The translations under genes and the position numbers were made by a program. Below, piece by piece: positions 1 to 7,911 of a DNA stretch of 24,090 nucleotides. Every line of letters begins with the position of its first letter. Position 1 is the stretch's first letter. The stretch covers positions 1 to 24,090 of the forward strand of contig JBBKWJ010000220.1 of assembly GCA_037968895.1 (NCBI GenBank). Direction: 5' to 3'. The notes beneath the pieces were generated by a model, which was not told where the DNA came from, ran no database searches, and saw only the letters and a list, made by a program, of their open reading frames with translations. This DNA is from JBBKWJ01 sp037968895. Lineage in GTDB: Bacteria; Actinomycetota; Acidimicrobiia; Acidimicrobiales; SZUA-35.

Positions 1-609
1 CCCCAGGTCTTGTTGCTCGACGAGCCGCTTGGTGCGCTCGACCTCAAGCTCCGCCAGGAAATGCAGAGCGAACTCACGAGTTTGCACTCCGATCTCGGCA
101 TCGCATTCGTCTACGTCACGCACGATCAAGAAGAAGCCCTAACCATGTCTGATCGAATTGGCGTCATGCACGATGGTTCGCTACTGCAGGTAGGGACGCC
201 AACCGAAATCTACGAGCGGCCGTCCAACCGTTTCGTTGCCGACTTCATCGGCGAGATCAACCTGCTCACGGGAACGGTCAATGCCGACGGCACTATCGCT
301 GTTGGTGGCACATCGATCCGAGCCGAACGTGCTTCGCTAAAGCCCGGCGACTCCGCAACTATTGCGATTCGCCCCGAGAGCATCGACATCACGCTTCCAG
401 ACGAGAAACCAGTCGACGGCTGGAACTCGCTTTTTGGCACCATCGAGCGCCGTGTCTACTTCGGCGACGCGCACGCGTATGAAATCACGACGGCTGGGGG
501 GAATCTCAGTGTTCGTCGAGACAACCGGCCACGCAATGCACTGCTCGAACCTGGTCAAGCAATAACCGTCTCGTGGTCGCCGGTGGCGACGAACGTGCTG
601 GAAGACTGA
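1..609 (+). CDS. potA: Spermidine/putrescine ABC importer ATPase PotA (5' truncated)
   Basis: The reading frame is open from base 1; the first visible codons read PQVLLLDEP, so the start, Walker A and most of the ABC signature region lie left of the window. Visible are Walker B (VLLLDEP, visible residues 3-9), the D-loop (GALD) and the switch His in VYVTHDQEEA. They are followed by the regulatory C-terminal part typical of the CUT2/PotA-MalK type (GTPTEIYERP, then a TOBE-like beta domain with IRPESI). The protein hydrolyses ATP on the cytoplasmic side to drive import through PotB/PotC. It ends TGA at 607-609, two bases before potB. Family and operon context agree; the ATPase alone could serve other CUT-type substrates, but potBCD follow directly. 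Confidence 0.95.
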   Translation, partial: PQVLLLDEPLGALDLKLRQEMQSELTSLHSDLGIAFVYVTHDQEEALTMSDRIGVMHDGSLLQVGTPTEIYERPSNRFVADFIGEINLLTGTVNADGTIAVGGTSIRAERASLKPGDSATIAIRPESIDITLPDEKPVDGWNSLFGTIERRVYFGDAHAYEITTAGGNLSVRRDNRPRNALLEPGQAITVSWSPVATNVLED

Positions 610-611
610 CG

Positions 612-1505
612 ATGAGCACGACCTCTTCTGACAGCCAGCTTGACGCGAAGGCCCGAAAAGCCGAAAGCCGCACCGGAGTCTTGACCGCGCTGCCAGCCGC
701 GCTCTATCTGGTCCTGTTCTTCTTCATTCCACTCATCATCATTATTGCGTACTCGTTTGCGACCAGGACGGCCACAGGCCGCACCGACCTGAGCGGATGG
801 AATATCGAGTCATACGACCAGATGTTTGATGGCCTCGTGTTGGCTATCGTCTGGCGCTCATTCGTATTGGCGGCAATTACCACCGTCATGTGCCTCATCG
901 TTGGGTACCCATTTGCGTACTATCTCGCGACACGCGAAGAACGAGTGCGCAACATCCTGCTGGTCTTGGTCATGATCCCCTTCTGGACCAACGGCCTTAT
1001 TCGTATCTTCGCCATCCGATTCCTACTCAGTTCCAATGGTCCGGTTTCGCAGGCCTCAGAGTCTCTAGGGTTTGGACCCTTCAGGATCCTTTTTACGCCG
1101 ACGGCAGTCGTGATCGGAATGCTCTACAGCTTCCTGACATTCATGATTCTTCCCCTCTATGTCGCCATCGAGCGTATGGATTGGAACCTGGTTGAAGCAG
1201 CCCGCGACCTCTACGCCGACGGCGGCACAACCTTCCGCAAGGTGACCCTGCCACTCACGAAGTCTGGCGTCATCGCAGGGTCGATACTGGTGTTCATTCC
1301 AAGCTTCGGTTCGTACGTGGTGCCCGAAATCCTAGGCGGCGCAAAAACGTTGCTTCTGGGTTCCTATATCGCTCGCCAGTTCGGTCAGGCTCGCAACTGG
1401 CCATTCGGCGCAGCGCTGTCTGTCGTCCTCATCCTCGCAATGCTCATCGCAGTGTTCATCAACCAGCGAACTGATGCATCAGACTTGATCGCAGGTGACG
1501 AATGA
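612..1505 (+). CDS. potB: Spermidine/putrescine ABC importer permease PotB
   Basis: 297-residue inner-membrane permease of the binding-protein-dependent type. I chose the ATG at 612 (protein begins MSTTSSDS) because it sits two bases after the potA stop and has a GGAAGA-like ribosome site overlapping the potA end; an upstream alternative at 573 would overlap potA. A hydrophobic first segment (LYLVLFFFIPLIIIIAYSF) is followed by about five more membrane segments. The cytoplasmic EAA loop is clear (EAARDLYADGG, then VTLPL) and contacts PotA. PotB pairs with PotC to form the channel. The stop overlaps the potC start (ATGA), implying coupled translation. Confidence 0.95.
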   Translation: MSTTSSDSQLDAKARKAESRTGVLTALPAALYLVLFFFIPLIIIIAYSFATRTATGRTDLSGWNIESYDQMFDGLVLAIVWRSFVLAAITTVMCLIVGYPFAYYLATREERVRNILLVLVMIPFWTNGLIRIFAIRFLLSSNGPVSQASESLGFGPFRILFTPTAVVIGMLYSFLTFMILPLYVAIERMDWNLVEAARDLYADGGTTFRKVTLPLTKSGVIAGSILVFIPSFGSYVVPEILGGAKTLLLGSYIARQFGQARNWPFGAALSVVLILAMLIAVFINQRTDASDLIAGDE

Positions 1506-2350
1506 GCGTAGGAATGCAAACCAGCAAGTGGACACGGCGGGCCCTTCGCTTTAATGCATGGTTCGTCTTTGCCTTTTTCTACATCCCGATCATCGTGCTC
1601 GTGGTGTTCTCGTTCAACGGCTCGGCGCGGGTAAACGTGTGGGGTGGTCTCTCCACTCGTTGGTACCCAGAGATGTTCCAGAATGAGCAGATCCTGTCGG
1701 CGCTTAAGAACTCTCTCATCGTCGCTGCGATCTCGACCGTCGTGTCCACCATCCTCGGCACGTCGTTGGCTATCGCCATCGATCGCTATCGATTCAAGGG
1801 GCGAAAGACGCTCGACGGTCTGACCTACCTCCCCGTAATTATCCCCGATGTCACGATGGCTGTCATGATGCTGGCCTTCTTCGCCCAGGCATTCCGCCTC
1901 ATCGACTCGTTCGGGCCTCGATTCCAACTCGGCCTGTACTCGGTCGCAATCAGCCACATTGCGTTCAACATCTCGTTTGTGTCGGTCGTCGTCCGAGCCA
2001 GACTCGGCCAGCTAAACCCATCGCTCGAAGAAGCGGCCCGTGACCTGTACGCATCACGCTGGCAGGCCTTTCGGCTCGTGACGCTGCCGCTCATACTGCC
2101 AGGAGTGATGGCTGGCGCTCTGCTCGCCCTCGCATTGTCACTTGATGACGTTGTGATCTCAGCGTTCGTGACCGGGCCTGGTGGAACTACACTCCCCGTC
2201 TACGTCTTCAGCGCCATCCGCCGTGGGGTTACACCAGAACTCAATGCCATTTCCACAATAATGCTGGCCGTCTCGACGATCTTGGTCCTGAGTTCGCTGT
2301 TCCTGCAACGGACACCGAAGTCTGAGCCTTCAACGGACACCGAAGACTGA
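1502..2350 (+). CDS. potC: Spermidine/putrescine ABC importer permease PotC
   Basis: 282-residue permease partner of PotB. The ATG at 1502 overlaps the potB stop by four bases and has AGGTG seven bases upstream. The first membrane segment is WFVFAFFYIPIIVLVVFSF, and the predicted topology is six segments. The EAA loop reads EEAARDLYASRW then VTLPLILPG, close to PotC of other bacteria; the segment LALSLDDVVISAFVTGPG is also characteristic of PotC. The C-terminus is short and charged (ends TDTED). It is followed 30 bp later by potD, so potABCD is one transcription unit. Confidence 0.95.
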   Translation: MSVGMQTSKWTRRALRFNAWFVFAFFYIPIIVLVVFSFNGSARVNVWGGLSTRWYPEMFQNEQILSALKNSLIVAAISTVVSTILGTSLAIAIDRYRFKGRKTLDGLTYLPVIIPDVTMAVMMLAFFAQAFRLIDSFGPRFQLGLYSVAISHIAFNISFVSVVVRARLGQLNPSLEEAARDLYASRWQAFRLVTLPLILPGVMAGALLALALSLDDVVISAFVTGPGGTTLPVYVFSAIRRGVTPELNAISTIMLAVSTILVLSSLFLQRTPKSEPSTDTED

Positions 2351-2380
2351 CGTACAACTTCACAAAGCAAAGGGAGACTT

Positions 2381-3499
2381 ATGAGAACGAAAGCTTTTAT
2401 TGTGCTGGTCGCCACCGCGCTGCTTGCAGCCGCGTGCGGTAGTGGCGGCGACGACGACGCCGCCGCCAAGGCCAGCGAGTGCAAGCCGGGCGAGACCGAC
2501 GGCGATCTCTCGTTCTATAACTGGGCCGAATACATGGACCCAGACCTCATCACCAAGTTCGAGACCGAAACTGGCATCAAGGTCGAATACACCGAATACG
2601 AATCGAACGAGCAGATGCTTGCGCAGATCGACGCCAACGCCGCGACGTATGACCTCGTAGTGCCGTCTGACTACATGGTCGACACAATGCGTCAAGAAGA
2701 GTTACTGATGCCACTCAACTTTGACGCCATTCCAAACGCGTCAAACATGGGCGCCGAATGGGACAGCCCACCGTTTGACCCTGAAAATATGTACCACGTG
2801 CCGTACCAGTGGGGAACCACGGGCATCGGCATCACCTACGAGGCCTGGGCGGCTCTCGGCGACACCGAACCAACGTGGGGCTGGATCTTTGATCCTGAAC
2901 TGAGCGCACAGGTTCCTGGGGGCATCGCCATGCTTGATGATGCTCCAGAAGCAGTGTCTGCTGCCTTGAAGTATCTCGGCTACAACCTCAATGATGTGTA
3001 CACCGGTGGCGACGAAGACGCCGTCAACGCAGCGGGCGCGCTTCTAAAAGAGACCAACGCCCGCTTGCTCAAGTACGACTCGGTGAGCTACGCCGACGAC
3101 CTTGTAAACGGTGAAGTCGCCGTTTCCCATGGTTGGAGCGGCGGATTTGCGACATCTTTCTTCGAAGCCGATGCCTACGAAACTGCGGTCTATCTCATTC
3201 CGAAGGAAGGTGCTGTTCGTTGGGTTGACACCATGGCAATCCCGACCACAGCCAAGTCGGTGTGCTCCGCCCACGCCATGATCAACTTCATTGCTGACGC
3301 TGAGAACGGTGCGGCGCTCACAAATTATGTCTACTACGCAAGCCCCAATAAGGCAGCCGAGGAATTCATCCTTCCTGAGATCCTGGCCGACCCAGGCATC
3401 TACCCCGACGAGGCAACCTCAGCCAAGTTGGAATTCATTCCAAATGCTGGCGACATGGCTCTGCTCGTGCAGGACGTGTTTACCGAAGCAAAGGGCTAA
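2381..3499 (+). CDS. potD: Polyamine-binding lipoprotein PotD
   Basis: 372-residue substrate-binding protein. A lipoprotein signal peptide is visible: MRTK, a hydrophobic core, and the lipobox LAAAC with Cys19 as the lipid-modified residue. The start ATG at 2381 has AAAGGGAG seven bases upstream. The binding-site pattern of E. coli PotD is kept: FYNWAEY (Trp48, Glu50, Tyr51), the LDDAPE segment (Asp187, Glu190), Trp252 in GWSGG, and WVD (Trp281, Asp283). These aromatic and acidic residues hold the polyamine amines, so spermidine or putrescine is the likely ligand; which of the two cannot be told from sequence. The mature protein should be tethered outside the membrane. It is the last gene before a strong terminator. 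Confidence 0.95.
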   Translation: MRTKAFIVLVATALLAAACGSGGDDDAAAKASECKPGETDGDLSFYNWAEYMDPDLITKFETETGIKVEYTEYESNEQMLAQIDANAATYDLVVPSDYMVDTMRQEELLMPLNFDAIPNASNMGAEWDSPPFDPENMYHVPYQWGTTGIGITYEAWAALGDTEPTWGWIFDPELSAQVPGGIAMLDDAPEAVSAALKYLGYNLNDVYTGGDEDAVNAAGALLKETNARLLKYDSVSYADDLVNGEVAVSHGWSGGFATSFFEADAYETAVYLIPKEGAVRWVDTMAIPTTAKSVCSAHAMINFIADAENGAALTNYVYYASPNKAAEEFILPEILADPGIYPDEATSAKLEFIPNAGDMALLVQDVFTEAKG

Positions 3500-3533
3500 C
3501 TAACACGGGTTAAGTAACACAAAAGTTCAGATC

Positions 3534-3576
3534 GCGGGACGTTGAGTATCACACTCAGCGTCCCGCTCTGCTTTTT
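3534..3576 (+). terminator. Intrinsic terminator after potABCD
   Basis: A 14-bp stem pairs 3534-3547 with 3553-3566, with one G-T wobble and a five-base loop ATCAC, and is followed by a T-run at 3572-3576. It lies between the potD stop (3499) and the stop of the oppositely oriented amidohydrolase gene (3589). On the minus strand a T4 (3521-3524) follows the stem after several bases, so weak bidirectional function is possible. Confidence 0.9.
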
Positions 3577-3588
3577 ATGGACCGCTCG

Positions 3589-5181
3589 CTAGCGCTCGTA
3601 GACGGCAACTCCGCCGACAAATGTCGTTACGACATGGGCCGTCAGCACCTCATCGATATCGAGCGGGTTGCCTTCGACGACAACGAGGTCAGCAGCTTTG
3701 CCAGGAGTGATCGAGCCGCTACGAGTCTCTTCGTGGTTCACCCAGGCTGCGCCAGTGGTGAAGCCAGCCAGTGCCTCCGCGAGAGTGATGGCTTGACCCG
3801 CCTCTAAGACGCGGTCGTCGTCGGGCATCCGCCGGGTGGCGGCCACAAACATCTGAGGGAACGGATCGGGGGTTGACACCGCCCAGTCGGAACCGCAGGC
3901 AAACACGGCCCCAGAGTCAATCAGGCTGCGAAACGGATACTGCCAACTCGTTCGTTCCTCGCCTAGCCGAGGTGCGGTGAGATCGACCATCGTGTCGTCG
4001 TGGCAGGCCCAGAGCATCTGGGCGTTGACAGCAACGTTCAATTCAGCGAACCGAGGAATGTCTTCCGGCCGCACCACCTGCACGTGCGCAATATGCGGCC
4101 GCGTCTTCTTCGCATCGGCAACCGATCCAGCGGCGACAGCGTCAAGCGAGTCGCGGATCGCACGATCACCAATGCCGTGAAAATGTGGTTGCATGCCAGC
4201 GGCCATGGTCTGTGGCACGGCTTCCAGCAGCAACTCTCGGGGCAAGAAGGTCAGGCCAAAATCATCACTGCTTCCTGCGTATGGATGGACCATTGCCGCC
4301 GTGGAGTTTTCACAGACGCCATCGACCATGAACTTGACCGACCCTGGTCGATAGCGCGTGCCGGCCTCGCCGTAGCGCTCGATTATCTCTGGCAGCTGCT
4401 CCATGCCGCGATCTCGGTCCCACCAGAGCGAACCAATTGCCGTGCCGAGCAAGCCGCCGTTCTCGTCAAGTTCGAGATACGCCTTGTGCGTCGGAGCCTC
4501 GACCCATGCATCGTTCCACGTCGTGATCCCCATAGAGAACATCATCTCTTGAGCAGCGAGGAGCCCAGCCATATTGTCAGCGTGCGTTGTTGGCGGCACG
4601 ATGTCACCGACGAGGGATGCGGCGCCCTCTTGAAGAGTCCCGTTTGGCTTGCCATCAGGGTCTCGTTCGATACGACCGTGTTCGGGGTCGGGGGTCGTGT
4701 CATCGATTCCCGCCATATTCATGGCGAGAGTGTTCACCCACGCCGCGTGGCCCTCGCTGCTCACCAGATACACGGGCCGGTCCGGGACGACTGCGTCAAG
4801 CCACTCAGCCCGAGCGACTCCACCCTCAACCTGTTCCATCGACCAACCGCCGCCGAGGATCCACTCGGCGTCTGGGTGAGCTTCGGCGTAGTCCTTCACT
4901 ACTTTCTGGAAGGTGGCGACGTTGGTCGCCCTGTCTTTACCGAGCTCGTGAAGATCGCATTGGATAAGCGTTACGCCGCTTAGCGAGGGGTGAATGTGTG
5001 CGTCGTGGAAACCAGGCAGTAACACCCGACCCTTGAGATCGAAATGGTTACCGTCTGGCGGAGCCCCGTGCCCGACTGCCGCGATGGCACCGTCGACCAC
5101 TTCAACCCAGTCGGGCGAGGGGTTTGCGGGATCCATAGAGTGGATCGTCCCGTTGCTAAAAATCATTCGTTGACTGGCCAT
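3589..5181 (-). CDS. YtcJ-like metal-dependent amidohydrolase (Amidohydro_3 type)
   Basis: 530-residue zinc hydrolase of the amidohydrolase superfamily. The ATG at 5181 is chosen because GGAGG (5187-5191) stands five bases before it; a GTG at 5193 would place that site inside the gene. Metal-site pattern: HIH (His62, His64) in GFHDAHIHP; Lys283 in SVKFMVDG, the possible carbamylated lysine; His333/His335 in HFHGIGD; His363/His366; Asp432 in CGSDW. The C-terminus has the usual TPGKAADLVV composite-domain strand. Members cleave N-acyl, N-formyl or ring amides; the substrate is not predictable. It follows the histidine kinase by 48 bp on the same strand and ends at a terminator, so it may be the last gene of the two-component operon. 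It is not of the ACMS-decarboxylase (Amidohydro_2) family. Confidence 0.88.
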   Translation of the reverse strand: MASQRMIFSNGTIHSMDPANPSPDWVEVVDGAIAAVGHGAPPDGNHFDLKGRVLLPGFHDAHIHPSLSGVTLIQCDLHELGKDRATNVATFQKVVKDYAEAHPDAEWILGGGWSMEQVEGGVARAEWLDAVVPDRPVYLVSSEGHAAWVNTLAMNMAGIDDTTPDPEHGRIERDPDGKPNGTLQEGAASLVGDIVPPTTHADNMAGLLAAQEMMFSMGITTWNDAWVEAPTHKAYLELDENGGLLGTAIGSLWWDRDRGMEQLPEIIERYGEAGTRYRPGSVKFMVDGVCENSTAAMVHPYAGSSDDFGLTFLPRELLLEAVPQTMAAGMQPHFHGIGDRAIRDSLDAVAAGSVADAKKTRPHIAHVQVVRPEDIPRFAELNVAVNAQMLWACHDDTMVDLTAPRLGEERTSWQYPFRSLIDSGAVFACGSDWAVSTPDPFPQMFVAATRRMPDDDRVLEAGQAITLAEALAGFTTGAAWVNHEETRSGSITPGKAADLVVVEGNPLDIDEVLTAHVVTTFVGGVAVYER

Positions 5182-5229
5182 CGAATCCTCCACTGAGCTC
5201 CCCCACGGAAGCGCTCGGCACAGACTAGA

Positions 5230-6630
5230 TCACTGGTCGAGTGCCGTCCTTCCCGGCGCTTGCGGAATGCGGAGACAGAATGTTGCTCCACCTCCAGGAG
5301 TGGCCTCGACCGTGACGCCACCGTTATGTCCCTCAGCGATTCGCCGCACGAGAGCCAGCCCGAGACCCGCCCCGTCATGGGAGCGACGCGAGCGAGACTC
5401 ATCGCCCCGGGCAAACGGTGCGAAGAGCACTTCGGCGGTAGCGGGATCGATGCCATCACCATGATCAACAACGCAGACAACGACAGCCTCCTTGTCCGTA
5501 GCCAGGGTCAGCTCGACGGGAGTCTCTGGCTCAGTGTGTTGGCAGGCGTTCGCGCCAAGATTGAGCACAGCTTGGTGGAGACGAGCCGGGTCGCCAAGAA
5601 CGACAAACGTGGCCTTGGGCGCCATCGTGAGCGTGATGGCATGTGTTGGGTGGGCGGCCCGAAGGTCGTAGGCAACGGCGGACGCAACGGCGGCTAGATC
5701 AACCTCTTCCCAATTTGATCCGTCAGACGGACGAACCAGGTTGAGCAGCTCATTCACTAGGTCAGCGAGCCGTTCGGCCTCACCGCCTATCCGCTGCATG
5801 GCACGTTGCAGGCCATCGTCGTCAAGCATGCCCGCTTCATACAGCTCGCTGTAGCCCCGCAGAGCGGTGAGCGGGGTCCTCAGCTCATGAGCAGCGTCAG
5901 CCATGAAGTGTTCCATGTCGGACCTGGCCCGCCGTGCCTCCGACGCCGATTCTTCACTTCGAGTGATGGTGCCTCGCAGTTGGGCGATCATGCGTGATAG
6001 ATCTTCGGTGAGGGCCGCAGTTTCCCTTGGACCCGCTGGCGGTCCGAGGTCGGCGTCGAGGTCACCTTCTGACACCAGGTGAGCGGCCCGACTAATGCGA
6101 ATCACAGGCTGTCCAATGACCCGGGCAACCCAAACCGCAATCAATGCCTGCAACGACACGAGCACGACGCCGCCGAGAAGCAGGTTTCGCCGCAGGCTGG
6201 CGAGCGAGGCATCAACGTCGGCGAGAGACAACGCCACGACCAGAGTTGTCCCATCAGGCTGAACCCGGGTAGCCACGCGATAACGAGTAGTGCCGTCGAG
6301 CGTCGCGATTTCTGTCGAGCCGACAAGCGCTGCGATGTGATCTTGATTCAACACGAGTAGCTGCTCAGAACCTGCGAGCAACGAGCCATCCGGCCCCAAC
6401 ACACCAGCGAGCGGCTTTTCCACTGCGAGGTCGTCTGGCTGTGGTGCCGGTCCGGCGCCACGGCCACCGCCGCCCTGCGCCCCGATTGTTCGCGATAGAT
6501 CGGCGTCAACCGTTGCCAGTAGGTCTCGCTCAACAGCACTGCTGACGTAGAGGCCAAGCCCGAGCGAGCCAAGCAACACTGTGGCCAGCAGCGGCGCGAG
6601 CAGCATTACCTGGAGAGGCGGACGCTTCAT
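5230..6630 (-). CDS. Membrane sensor histidine kinase (HAMP, HisKA, HATPase_c)
   Basis: 466 residues. Membrane segments lie at about 10-30 and 150-172, enclosing an extracytoplasmic sensor region (about 31-149) with a Gly-rich linker (GGGGRGAG). A HAMP-like linker follows at about 173-225. The phosphoacceptor is His248 in DAAHELRTPL. N-box asparagines are at 357 and 361 (LNLGANACQHT), G1 is DHGDG (389-393) and G2 is GAGLGLALV (420-428), so all ATP-binding motifs are intact. The start ATG overlaps the regulator stop by four bases (ATGA), identifying the cognate partner. The architecture is like actinobacterial PhoR/TcrY-type kinases. The signal sensed is unknown. Confidence 0.95.
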   Translation of the reverse strand: MKRPPLQVMLLAPLLATVLLGSLGLGLYVSSAVERDLLATVDADLSRTIGAQGGGGRGAGPAPQPDDLAVEKPLAGVLGPDGSLLAGSEQLLVLNQDHIAALVGSTEIATLDGTTRYRVATRVQPDGTTLVVALSLADVDASLASLRRNLLLGGVVLVSLQALIAVWVARVIGQPVIRISRAAHLVSEGDLDADLGPPAGPRETAALTEDLSRMIAQLRGTITRSEESASEARRARSDMEHFMADAAHELRTPLTALRGYSELYEAGMLDDDGLQRAMQRIGGEAERLADLVNELLNLVRPSDGSNWEEVDLAAVASAVAYDLRAAHPTHAITLTMAPKATFVVLGDPARLHQAVLNLGANACQHTEPETPVELTLATDKEAVVVCVVDHGDGIDPATAEVLFAPFARGDESRSRRSHDGAGLGLALVRRIAEGHNGGVTVEATPGGGATFCLRIPQAPGRTALDQ

Positions 6631-7331
6631 GCCGAAGCCGTGCGCAGCACATAGCCCACACCCCGTTTGGTGTGGATCAGGGCCGAGTTGCCGTCGTCTA
6701 TCTTGCGTCGCAGATAGCCGATGTAGAGCTCAACAATATTTTCGCTTCCGTCGTAGTCGTCGTCCCAGACCTGCACCAGGATTTGCGCTTTCGATAGCAC
6801 CACGGTGGCGTTCAGCACGAGATAGTGCAGGAGCCGAAACTCAGTTGCCGAGAGGTCAATGACTCGCCCCGACCGTCTGACCTCGTGCGACGAAGGGTCG
6901 AGCGTCAGATCGTCGAACACAAGGAGATCTGCCGTCGTCCCGGTGCCACTCCGGCGCAGAATCGCACCGACCCGAAGCACCAATTCCTCGACGCTGAACG
7001 GCTTGGTCAGATAGTCGTCGGCGCCCGCGACGAAACCGGTGATCCGATCGCCGGTGCCGCTGCGGGCAGTGAGAAACAGCACCGGAGCGAGCCGACCGGC
7101 CTCGCGCATCCGGCGGCAGATCTCGAACCCATCAAAGCCCGGCAACATCACGTCCAAGATCACAAGATCGAATTCAGCACGAAGCGCTTCCGAGAGACCA
7201 GCTGCCCCATCGTCAAACTGAGTCACTGAATACCCCTGAAAGCGCAGGGCGGTGGCGACGATGTCGTTGATTGCTGGCTCGTCTTCGACGACCAGAATGC
7301 GGCTCGCAGCCGCATTGGCTTCAACATTCAT
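6627..7331 (-). CDS. OmpR/PhoP-family response regulator
   Basis: 234 residues. The receiver domain (about 10-125) has the acidic pair Glu16/Asp17, phosphoacceptor Asp60 in LVILDVMLPG, Thr88 and Lys110 (LTKPF). The C-terminal winged helix (about 140-232) ends with VVLSKAQIL, ENIVELYIGYLRRKID and RGVGYVLR, typical of the OmpR/PhoB class. GGAGG stands seven bases before the ATG. It is co-transcribed with the kinase. Similarity is greatest to actinobacterial PhoP/TcrA-type regulators. A direct repeat 42-60 bp upstream matches the mycobacterial PhoP DNA site, suggesting autoregulation. An orthology claim to phoP would need a tree. Confidence 0.94.
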   Translation of the reverse strand: MNVEANAAASRILVVEDEPAINDIVATALRFQGYSVTQFDDGAAGLSEALRAEFDLVILDVMLPGFDGFEICRRMREAGRLAPVLFLTARSGTGDRITGFVAGADDYLTKPFSVEELVLRVGAILRRSGTGTTADLLVFDDLTLDPSSHEVRRSGRVIDLSATEFRLLHYLVLNATVVLSKAQILVQVWDDDYDGSENIVELYIGYLRRKIDDGNSALIHTKRGVGYVLRTASA

Positions 7332-7372
7332 GTCTGGCCTCCACTACTCATTGACACAAGTGTGCCGCCTCA

Positions 7373-7391
7373 TGCTGTGAAACTGCTGTGA
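7373..7391 (-). promoter_or_regulatory. PhoP-type direct repeat upstream of the response regulator
   Basis: Read on the minus strand this is TCACAGC-AGTT-TCACAGC; each copy is followed by or preceded in the same register by an A, so an 8-base unit TCACAGCA repeats with an 11-bp period. OmpR-family dimers bind head-to-tail repeats of this spacing, and the described M. tuberculosis PhoP consensus is TCACAGC-N4-TCACAGC. It lies in the 160-bp gap 7332-7491 between the regulator and the divergent split-barrel gene, so either or both could be controlled. No clear sigma-70 promoter was identified in that gap, and nothing else stands out there. Confidence 0.72.
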
Positions 7392-7491
7392 GGGACGGAG
7401 AGGCACGGGGCAACCACGGCTACCCTCGCGAGATACCGCGATCCGGACACGTTCGTCTGCGTGGCCCGAACCCGAGCCTGAAGGAACCAAA

Positions 7492-7911
7492 ATGAATCTT
7501 GACACCGCCCTCGTCTGGGCCTCAGAGCGCAAGCTCGGCACCCTCATCACAATCCGCCGAGACGGTCGACCACAGTCTTCTGACGTCTCGTACACCGTCG
7601 TTGATGGGAAGTTCGTTGTCTCGCTGACCGAGACGCGGGCAAAGACAAAGAACATCAGGGTCGACAACCGTGTCGTCTTGCACATCTCCCAGCCAAAGAT
7701 GCACTGGTACGTCTCGTTCGACGGAACCGCCGAACTGTCACCGCCCGCCCAGGCCCTAGGTGATAGCACCAACACCGCCCTGATGGCCTACTACGAAGCC
7801 GTCGCCGGAAAGCCGCACCCCGACTGGACCGAATACCAGCAGGCCATGATCGATGAGCAACGCCTTCTCGCCACGATTACGCCGACAACAGCCGTCGGGA
7901 TGATCGCCTAG
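7492..7911 (+). CDS. PPOX-class split-barrel flavin/F420-dependent protein
   Basis: 139-residue protein of the pyridoxamine 5'-phosphate oxidase-like split-barrel fold. It opens with the usual helix and strands (LGTLITIRRDGRPQSSDVSY), then FVVSLTETRAKTKNIRVDNRVVLHI, the cofactor-phosphate binding stretch seen in actinobacterial Rv1155-like proteins. AAGGA stands six bases before the ATG. The family uses FMN or F420 for small-molecule redox; the substrate cannot be assigned. It is transcribed away from the response regulator and converges on the nadX-like gene, sharing the CTAG at its stop. Confidence 0.85.
   Translation: MNLDTALVWASERKLGTLITIRRDGRPQSSDVSYTVVDGKFVVSLTETRAKTKNIRVDNRVVLHISQPKMHWYVSFDGTAELSPPAQALGDSTNTALMAYYEAVAGKPHPDWTEYQQAMIDEQRLLATITPTTAVGMIA

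Noticed and set aside
4000..4983. Plus-strand open frame of 327 codons opposite the amidohydrolase
   Set aside because: It lies wholly antisense to a gene with clear metal-site motifs, has a Shine-Dalgarno-less start and no recognisable domain; it is a GC-driven shadow frame.
3589..5181. Amidohydrolase as the missing ACMS decarboxylase
   Set aside because: It has Amidohydro_3 (YtcJ-like) architecture of about 530 residues; ACMS decarboxylase is a shorter Amidohydro_2 protein.
7332..7491. Riboswitch or small RNA in the longest intergenic gap
   Set aside because: Beyond the PhoP-type repeat and the two ribosome sites, I saw no conserved aptamer pattern, strong hairpin or terminator.
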